64,000 nucleotides of DNA, from positions 372,001 to 436,000 of the forward strand of contig NZ_FNYL01000006.1 in assembly GCF_900109045.1 (NCBI RefSeq), written 5' to 3'. This document shows, in pieces, positions 58,473-64,000 of the stretch. A model generated the notes under the pieces. The model saw only the letters and a program-made list of their open reading frames with translations, searched no databases and had not been told where the DNA came from. The translations under genes were made by a program, and so were the position numbers. Source of the DNA: Dyadobacter sp. SG02 (GTDB lineage Bacteria; Bacteroidota; Bacteroidia; Cytophagales; Spirosomataceae). The stretch's first letter is position 1. Each line of letters starts with the position of its first letter.

Positions 58473-59360
58473 ATGAAACAAACGCTTTTAGCCGTTGCCA
58501 TGCTCTTTGTACTGGGCTCATGTGCCAGCAAGAAAAAATTGCTTTCCGCACAGAAGCAAGCCAATGAGATCCAAATCCAACTGGACAAAGCAAGAGCCGA
58601 CCTGAATGATTGTGACAGCAGAACTGCTAGCTTGAATAATGATTTGAAGGCAAAGAATGACGAACTCACCAGCAAAAACGCCAAAATGAAGGAGCTGGAA
58701 GAACAGGTTGAATTCCTTAAAAAGAATAACAACAACCTTCTTGACCGTATGTCGGATCTTTCGGTAATCTCGAAAGAAGGTTCGGAAAGCATCAAGAAGT
58801 CGCTCGCGATGATGGACCAGCAAGGTGCCCAGATCCGCGACCTGAACAAGAGCATCCAGCACAAAGATTCTTTGAATATGGCGCTGGTACTGAACCTGAA
58901 ACGTTCATTGGCTGACGTAAGCGACGAGGACGTTCAGATCGAAGTGAAAAAAGGCGTAGTTTACGTTTCACTTTCCGACAAGATGTTGTTCAAATCGGGA
59001 AGCTCTGTGATCAACTCCGCTGCTGAGACCGTACTTTCCAAAGTGGCGAAAATCCTGAACGACTACAAAGAAATCGAAATCCTGATCGAAGGTCACACGG
59101 ATAATGTACCTATCGCGACGGATAAAGTGGCTGACAACTGGGATCTTTCCGTATTGCGTGCAACATCGGTGGCACGTACACTGCAAAAGAAATACGGAGT
59201 TGAGCCGGTTCGTATGATCGCTGGCGGCCGTGGAGAATATCTCCCCAAAGTGGCTAACGATTCAGCGCCTAACCGCAGCCTGAACCGCCGTACCGAGATC
59301 ATCATTACACCGAAACTTGATCAGTTCTTCAACCTTTACACACCCAATGCTGGTAAATAA
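58473..59360 (+). CDS. OmpA family lipoprotein with coiled coil
   Basis: A 295-residue envelope protein. The signal peptide ends in a lipobox (VLGSC, Cys17). A long coiled coil (about 25-125) leads to an OmpA C-terminal peptidoglycan-binding domain (about 165-285): VYVSLSDKMLFKSGSSVI, ILIEGHTDNVPI, NWDLSVLRATSVARTL and NRSLNRRTEIII. The Asp and Arg that contact diaminopimelate are present. It should tether the outer membrane to peptidoglycan. Codon use is biased like an abundant protein. It has its own terminator at 59387-59417. Confidence 0.95.
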   Translation: MKQTLLAVAMLFVLGSCASKKKLLSAQKQANEIQIQLDKARADLNDCDSRTASLNNDLKAKNDELTSKNAKMKELEEQVEFLKKNNNNLLDRMSDLSVISKEGSESIKKSLAMMDQQGAQIRDLNKSIQHKDSLNMALVLNLKRSLADVSDEDVQIEVKKGVVYVSLSDKMLFKSGSSVINSAAETVLSKVAKILNDYKEIEILIEGHTDNVPIATDKVADNWDLSVLRATSVARTLQKKYGVEPVRMIAGGRGEYLPKVANDSAPNRSLNRRTEIIITPKLDQFFNLYTPNAGK

Positions 59361-59386
59361 GGTTAACTGAGAAACTTTTCAGATGA

Positions 59387-59417
59387 GGGTCCGTCGGTAA
59401 CAAGACGGGCCCTTTTT
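59387..59417 (+). terminator. Intrinsic terminator after the OmpA lipoprotein gene
   Basis: GGGTCCGTC / GACGGGCCC (nine pairs, one wobble) with an 8-nt loop, followed by five T and a further T-rich stretch. Confidence 0.9.
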
Positions 59418-59456
59418 CTTTTTATTGCAGGAACAATTTTCATAATATACACCAAC

Positions 59457-60410
59457 ATGACAGGAACTGTACCGACCAGAGCAACCATCGAGGCTGCCCA
59501 CGAGCTCGTCAAACCTTACATTCATCACACTCCCGTTTTCACTTCGCAATTCCTGAATGATTTGTCGGGCGCGGAATTGTTTTTCAAATGCGAAAACCTG
59601 CAAAAGATCGGCGCGTTCAAGGCGAGGGGCGGGCTGAATGCGGTGCTCTCGCTATCGGAAGAGCAACTGGCGAACGGCGTGATCACGCATTCATCGGGTA
59701 ATCACGCGCAGTCGATCGCGTTTTCGGCACAGAAAGTAGGAGCGAAATGCTACATTGTCATGCCCGAAAATTCGCCGAAAGTGAAGATAGCGGCGGTGGA
59801 AGGTTACGGGGCTACCATTACTTTTTGCAAGAACACACCCGAAGACCGGCAGCAGACCGTCGATGAGATCGTCGCACGCACGGGCGCGACTTTCATTCAC
59901 CCATTCAATAACTACGAAGTGATTGCCGGGCAGGCGACGGCCTCCAAAGAGCTGATGGAAGATGTGGACGTTACCCTGGACGCGCTCGTCGCGCCGGTGG
60001 GAGGGGGCGGCTTGTTGAGTGGTACCGCATTATCGGCCAAATTTTTTTCCCCGCACACGAGGGTGTACGCGGGCGAGCCCGAGGGCGCGGCGGATGCCGT
60101 ATTGTCTTTCCGAAGCGATAAAATCGAAAAGGCGCCTTATGTCAATACCATTGCCGACGGCTTGCTTACGCACCTGGGCGACAAGACATTTCCGATCATC
60201 AAATCCGAAGTGACCGACATTTTTACGGTTTCGGACGAGGAGATCGTTCAGGCGATGCGCTATTTGTGGGAGCGCATGAAAATGGTGGTGGAGCCTTCCG
60301 GAGCGGTATCTATTGCGGCAGTTTTAAAGAACAAGGCTGTTTTTGAGGGTAAAAAGGTCGGTATCATCATCTCGGGCGGCAATGTTGATCTCGGTCGGCT
60401 GCCTTTTTGA
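59457..60410 (+). CDS. Serine/threonine dehydratase or serine racemase (PLP, fold type II)
   Basis: A 317-residue PLP enzyme. The Schiff-base Lys55 is in NLQKIGAFKARGG, the phosphate loop is GGGGLLSG, THSSGNHAQ contacts the carboxylate, and the C-terminal SGGNVDL is typical. There is no ACT regulatory domain, so it is the catabolic or racemase-like type and not biosynthetic IlvA. It converts L-threonine or L-serine to the 2-oxo acid and ammonia, or racemises serine; these cannot be told apart by sequence. It stands alone on the plus strand. Confidence 0.93.
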   Translation: MTGTVPTRATIEAAHELVKPYIHHTPVFTSQFLNDLSGAELFFKCENLQKIGAFKARGGLNAVLSLSEEQLANGVITHSSGNHAQSIAFSAQKVGAKCYIVMPENSPKVKIAAVEGYGATITFCKNTPEDRQQTVDEIVARTGATFIHPFNNYEVIAGQATASKELMEDVDVTLDALVAPVGGGGLLSGTALSAKFFSPHTRVYAGEPEGAADAVLSFRSDKIEKAPYVNTIADGLLTHLGDKTFPIIKSEVTDIFTVSDEEIVQAMRYLWERMKMVVEPSGAVSIAAVLKNKAVFEGKKVGIIISGGNVDLGRLPF

Positions 60411-60494
60411 AATACTTCGGAATGAATAAATTACTGCGCCGATATGCGTATCTCGGGGCAGTGCCGTTATAGTAGGAAATTTAGGATGCGTGTT

Positions 60495-60502
60495 TATATT
60501 TG
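60495..60502 (+). promoter_or_regulatory. -7 box TATATTTG upstream of the lipoprotein gene
   Basis: Perfect TAnnTTTG, 27 bp before the ATG at 60530. The -33 region has no TTTG at the expected distance. Confidence 0.5.
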
Positions 60503-60529
60503 AAAATTGTTTACTCTTAAAATTGAACT

Positions 60530-61009
60530 ATGAAAAAGCTGATTTTTTGTTGTCTGGTAGTACTGATGGGCGCTTGCAAGGATGACAAGAAGGACCCTGA
60601 GCCGGAAACGGATTATGCAACGAGCTTTGTAGGAGTTTATGAAACGATCACTGTCGAAGGCGGGATTACCACCAATTACAAGTGGGACATTACCACCGAG
60701 GCGAAGAACCAGTTGAGCATTAAATACACCAAGCAAACCAAGATTACGGTTTCCGGGACCACCATTAACCTGACGCAGGAATATCCCCTGGCGACAGTGA
60801 AATCGACCGCGCAGGACAATTTTGAGGTGAATGAAAAGGTGAACGTAACCCAAAGTACCGGCGAAGCCCTGAATGTTCGCCTGAGCGGGATTGCCAGCCG
60901 GATCGTCAATGGTAGCGGTGTGCCGCAGCTTAATATTACATTGAAAACCTCGGAGGCGAGCACCGGTGCGCCGAATGAAGAGGTCTACCTAGAATTCAAG
61001 AAGAAATAA
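60530..61009 (+). CDS. Hypothetical lipoprotein
   Basis: A 159-residue protein with a lipobox (LMGAC, Cys16) followed by KDDKKDPEPE, a charged linker usual for surface-exposed lipoproteins of this phylum. The rest is a Thr-, Val- and Asn-rich beta-sheet domain of the lipocalin-like or immunoglobulin-like kind (FVGVYETITVEGGITTNYKW). No specific family. It is preceded by a -7 box and followed by a clear terminator, so it is a single-gene unit. Confidence 0.75.
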   Translation: MKKLIFCCLVVLMGACKDDKKDPEPETDYATSFVGVYETITVEGGITTNYKWDITTEAKNQLSIKYTKQTKITVSGTTINLTQEYPLATVKSTAQDNFEVNEKVNVTQSTGEALNVRLSGIASRIVNGSGVPQLNITLKTSEASTGAPNEEVYLEFKKK

Positions 61010-61029
61010 GGGCATTTGCAATGCAGCAA

Positions 61030-61066
61030 AAAGGCGGATGAGATCACTCACCCGCCTTTATTTTTT
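61030..61066 (+). terminator. Intrinsic terminator after the lipoprotein gene
   Basis: AAAGGCGG / CCGCCTTT stem with an additional inner TGAG/CTCA pairing, then ATTTTTT. Confidence 0.9.
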
Positions 61067-61087
61067 GAGAGGCACTTCGATTTGGTA

Positions 61088-61228
61088 TTATAAGGATACT
61101 TCTTTAAAAAGCATTTGAAACTTGTCGAACAAGACAATAACCGGGAACGTAATACCTAGCACGAGGCAGGTAATGACAAAGGCCATGAGCCATACAATGA
61201 AGAGGGATAATTTTGCTACCACGATCAT
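61088..61228 (-). CDS. Small membrane protein, 46 residues
   Basis: A 46-residue frame, starting MIVVAKLSLFIVWLMAFVIT, with one long hydrophobic segment (about 5-35) and a polar C-terminus (DKFQMLFKEVSL). It lies 81 bp downstream of the AddB-like nuclease gene on the same strand. No family recognised. The support is the ATG, a continuous hydrophobic profile and its place in a gene-sized gap; confidence is moderate. Confidence 0.5.
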   Translation of the reverse strand: MIVVAKLSLFIVWLMAFVITCLVLGITFPVIVLFDKFQMLFKEVSL

Positions 61229-61309
61229 ACCGTAAACGAGTTTTTCTTAAAAGATGGCTTTGTTTACGCAATGGTTGTAAGGCGTCGGGGGTATTTTTCA
61301 ACTGGCAAA

Positions 61310-64000
61310 TTACCGCCCGCAGATGCCGGTAAAGTCGCAGAATTTGCACGTGGTAAGGTCATCGGTTTTGCGGAAAGGCACGTCCGGATCGAGCATTACA
61401 TTGAGAATGTCCGTCAGTATCACTTCCGATTTTTCGATGAACTCTTCCGGCGCAAGCTGATCGGTGATTTCCAGTGGGTTAGCGATGAGGTTCTTTGGGT
61501 CGCGGAAGGAGTAAAAGCCCGATTTGACGGCGTGATCGCCAAAATTGTAGGTATTGCCCCGGAGTGTCAGCCCGTTTTCTTCTTTCATGCGGCGGTACAT
61601 CAGGTACTCGTAAATCCACAACTGGCGCACATAACCCATTTTTCGGTCCGGATCGAAGCGGATCACTTCTTCGCGGGCTACCGGGTCGGCGAGTTTTTGT
61701 TTGCCCGCCAGCTCCACGCTGCCTGTTTTGTAATCCATCACATATAATGTACCGTCGTCGCTTAGCTCGATGCGGTCGATCTTGCCCCCTACGCGTACGT
61801 AGGTGTACGCGCCTTGCAACACGAGCTGTATGCGCGTGTGCAGCGGCTGCTCGGCCGCGAGGATTTTCCTACGGGGTTTTTGGGCCATATGATGGCGAAG
61901 AAAGGTGAGTATCTGCTGTTCGCCGATCTGATAGTAAATGCGGTTGAGGCCCAGGTCGGTCACGTAACCTTTGAAAAGCCGGTCGAACTCTTCGCGGAGC
62001 ACGGCCGCAATCTGCTCTTCCGACGGGTCGTTGTCGAGCAGGAAAAACTCGTGGTCGAGGCGTTCCAGCGAGGCATGCAGCCAGGTACCGATCTTGTCCA
62101 TACCGAGCTCTTCTTCCACTTCCTCCTTTTCCTTTACCCCGGCAATATGTTTGAGGTAAAACTGCATGGAGCAGCGGATAAACTCGTTTAGGTGCGTCGG
62201 GTAAATGCCCTTGCCGTCGAGGTACGCGCGAATGGCGGCAATGAGGGCGTCGTCTTTATGGACTACTTCTTCAAGCTCCTGTTGTTGCAGTGCTTCGAAA
62301 ACGACAGTTTTGTTTTCAATGCGTATCAGCGGATTGTATCCCGCCAGTTCATATTCGATCTGCCTTAGGAAACGGCTTTTTTCGCCGCCGCCGGGGGCGT
62401 CGTTCGTGCTCGTGTAAAGGATATGTACTTCCGAAGCGCGTTGGAGCAACCGGTAAAAGTGGTACGACATCACCGCCTCCTGGTGCTGGTGCGTCGGTAA
62501 CCCCACAGCCTGCGCCGCGTCGAACGGGATCAGGGAATTCTGCCGTTTCGCTTGCGGGATAGTGCCTTCATTGACAGACAATATGATAATCCGCTCGAAA
62601 TCCAGCGCCCGCGTTTCGAGCATACCCATGATTTGCAGGTTACTGATCGGCTCACCGCTGAATGGAATGCGCGTTTGCCGGATCAGTTCGAACATGAACG
62701 ATTTGAGCGTCCGCAGCGTGATCAGCTCCGCCCGTTCTTCGATCGTTTGCTCGAATTGTTTAAGTAGTGTGTAAAAAAGATAGAGATACTCGGTTTCCAG
62801 CGCATTCTTGTAATCCTTGTAAACCTCCCGCAGCAGTTCGATCAGCTGGTAAAACGCCCGGATCACCTGCTGTGCATTGTTTTTCTGCCAATGCGTGAAG
62901 AGGATATGGAACAATGGATGGTTATCGCCCAATGCGATCAGTTCCTCCGGGCTCAGGAACACCTGGTTGGTTTCGGTAATCTCGCGGAGCGTTCGCTGTA
63001 TGATCGTCTGCCCGTCTTCGAGCGGCGTAAGCGCCACGTGCTCGTAATGTCGGATAAACGGATGGTTCAGGACTTTATCGATGGATTTGTGCCCGAATTT
63101 CGGGATACGGATCAATTTGCCGCTCCGGGTGCGAAACTCCACCACATTTTGCTGTAACTCGAAAATGCCGTCCACCAATGTATAAAGCAACGAGTTGCGC
63201 ATGGAAAGGCCCATGGTCACGTTCAGGTCGCGCACATCCTGGTCCAGCGAATAGAGCATCGGGAGGAGCAGATTCTCGTCGGCGAGGACAATGGCGGTAG
63301 GTATGGGTGCATCCTCGGAGTCGAAGCGCTTCATGCGCTGGTACAGCTCGCCGGCTACTTTCGTTTGCAGGGTGGCATTAGGAACGCCGTAAATGGTAAT
63401 GTTTTTTTCGGTCGAAAGCAGGTCGTCGCCCGTCCAGTTCCATTCCCCGAATTCTTTGCTCCGCTGGTACTCGCGCAGACTTTTACCGGCTTCTACCACG
63501 GTATTTTCCGACATATAATAGCGGTCCGAATCCCACAGCACTTCCGCCTTCTTTGCTTTGATCAACGCCGTGACGATCGTCCGCTCGGAAGCCGTAAATG
63601 CATTGAAACCAGCGAAATAGATCTTTTCGTCGTCCGGACGTGCTTCGGCGAGGTTGCGAATGTCCTCGGCCAGCTCGCGGTACGCCATTCCGCGGTAGGC
63701 TTTCCCTTTTGCGATCAGCCGCTGCCGGAAAGATTGGTATACCTTATTAATATTCTCAAAAAGCGAGAAATACTGTTTCGAACCGCCTTCGCCTTGTAGT
63801 GTCCTACCCTCCGGCAGGCTCTCCTGCCAGCGCGAGAGCGCGTGCGCCTCCGAGAGGTATTCGAAAAGGAAATCCGTTTTGACAAGGTACTGATCGATTT
63901 TATCGAGATCGCTCAGCAATACCGATGCCCAGCCCATAAACCGATCGAACTGCACGTCCGGGTCGATTTCCCGGAAGGTTTCGTACAAATCGAACAGCAG
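61310..64000 (-). CDS. AddB/RexB-like PD-(D/E)XK nuclease, 5' end outside window
   Basis: At least 896 residues are seen and the frame continues past the window edge, so the true start is missing. The N-terminal part is helicase-like and lacks recognisable ATPase motifs, as in AddB. The C-terminal nuclease domain has LYVMDYKTGSVEL (Asp and the D-Y-K catalytic motif). A lone Cys in FIRCSMQFYL together with the final CKFCDFTGIC (CX2CX5C) forms the 4Fe-4S staple known from AddB. It should process double-strand DNA ends for recombination, normally with an AddA/UvrD-like helicase whose gene may lie beyond the edge. The small membrane protein gene follows it. Confidence 0.88.
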   Translation of the reverse strand: MLFDLYETFREIDPDVQFDRFMGWASVLLSDLDKIDQYLVKTDFLFEYLSEAHALSRWQESLPEGRTLQGEGGSKQYFSLFENINKVYQSFRQRLIAKGKAYRGMAYRELAEDIRNLAEARPDDEKIYFAGFNAFTASERTIVTALIKAKKAEVLWDSDRYYMSENTVVEAGKSLREYQRSKEFGEWNWTGDDLLSTEKNITIYGVPNATLQTKVAGELYQRMKRFDSEDAPIPTAIVLADENLLLPMLYSLDQDVRDLNVTMGLSMRNSLLYTLVDGIFELQQNVVEFRTRSGKLIRIPKFGHKSIDKVLNHPFIRHYEHVALTPLEDGQTIIQRTLREITETNQVFLSPEELIALGDNHPLFHILFTHWQKNNAQQVIRAFYQLIELLREVYKDYKNALETEYLYLFYTLLKQFEQTIEERAELITLRTLKSFMFELIRQTRIPFSGEPISNLQIMGMLETRALDFERIIILSVNEGTIPQAKRQNSLIPFDAAQAVGLPTHQHQEAVMSYHFYRLLQRASEVHILYTSTNDAPGGGEKSRFLRQIEYELAGYNPLIRIENKTVVFEALQQQELEEVVHKDDALIAAIRAYLDGKGIYPTHLNEFIRCSMQFYLKHIAGVKEKEEVEEELGMDKIGTWLHASLERLDHEFFLLDNDPSEEQIAAVLREEFDRLFKGYVTDLGLNRIYYQIGEQQILTFLRHHMAQKPRRKILAAEQPLHTRIQLVLQGAYTYVRVGGKIDRIELSDDGTLYVMDYKTGSVELAGKQKLADPVAREEVIRFDPDRKMGYVRQLWIYEYLMYRRMKEENGLTLRGNTYNFGDHAVKSGFYSFRDPKNLIANPLEITDQLAPEEFIEKSEVILTDILNVMLDPDVPFRKTDDLTTCKFCDFTGICGR

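Noticed and set aside
1..64000. Search by eye for tRNA, rRNA, riboswitch, insertion sequence or prophage genes
   Set aside because: No cloverleaf, transposase, integrase or phage structural gene was recognised; a covariance-model scan would be needed to exclude small RNAs.

Overview
The window looks like chromosomal DNA of a Bacteroidota bacterium, most likely of the order Cytophagales (Spirosomaceae, Dyadobacter-like). This rests on two complete ECF sigma / FecR / SusC / SusD sets, a TonB-dependent receptor followed by a GLPGLI protein, DUF2851, a 7TMR-DISM histidine kinase, many lipoproteins, a Nudix-type AraR, and repeated use of the Bacteroidota -7 promoter box TAnnTTTG in place of sigma70 promoters. 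I saw no rRNA, tRNA, CRISPR array, transposase or phage gene. The genus is an inference from gene content.

Layout. 1-5.7 kb: housekeeping genes (thiolase, GtrA, lipoprotein, SMP-30 lactonase, GH13 amylase, Maf), then a 12-unit 10-bp repeat. 6-15.4 kb: MarR-YceI pair with two ATGT-N4-ACAT sites, HsdR-N protein, AMP nucleosidase, truncated haemoglobin, HigB with an antitoxin lacking its HTH, CCA-type nucleotidyltransferase, DUF2851, MtgA, a broken DUF433/DUF5615 toxin-antitoxin pair and a repeat-rich secreted protein. 15.4-18.6 kb: amidohydrolase, a DUF4369-like protein, and a small AT-rich islet holding a DUF6934 gene with a 51-residue partner and a tandem partial duplication with a diverged second partner. 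18.6-35.3 kb: two sigma/FecR/SusC/SusD loci ending in phosphoesterases. These could be outer-membrane uptake systems for phosphorylated or phosphodiester substrates. 35.5-40.4 kb: arabinose operon (Nudix AraR, araB, araA, araD) with a candidate operator over the -7 box.

41.1-48.6 kb is the most unusual region. A tightly packed five-gene minus-strand operon encodes an E1-like (ThiF) / nitroreductase fusion of the Rv1355c type, a GNAT-fold acyltransferase-like protein, a 7TMR-DISM membrane histidine kinase, a receiver-histidine kinase hybrid and a single-domain receiver. A paralogous response regulator is divergently transcribed across a 359-bp control region with two strong dyads. I propose that this couples synthesis or modification of a small molecule to its sensing. 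No such function is shown by sequence alone.

48.6-64 kb: small membrane protein, lipoproteins, alpha/beta hydrolase, acyltransferase-3, SRPBCC, MerR regulator, M28 peptidase with PDZ domain, an octanucleotide repeat between convergent genes, YfcE-like phosphodiesterase, TonB receptor plus GLPGLI, OmpA lipoprotein, Ser/Thr dehydratase, and an AddB-like nuclease cut by the window edge. Several genes shorter than 60 codons were found by reading the intergenic DNA. Starts were moved inward where the conserved domain and local sequence favoured it.
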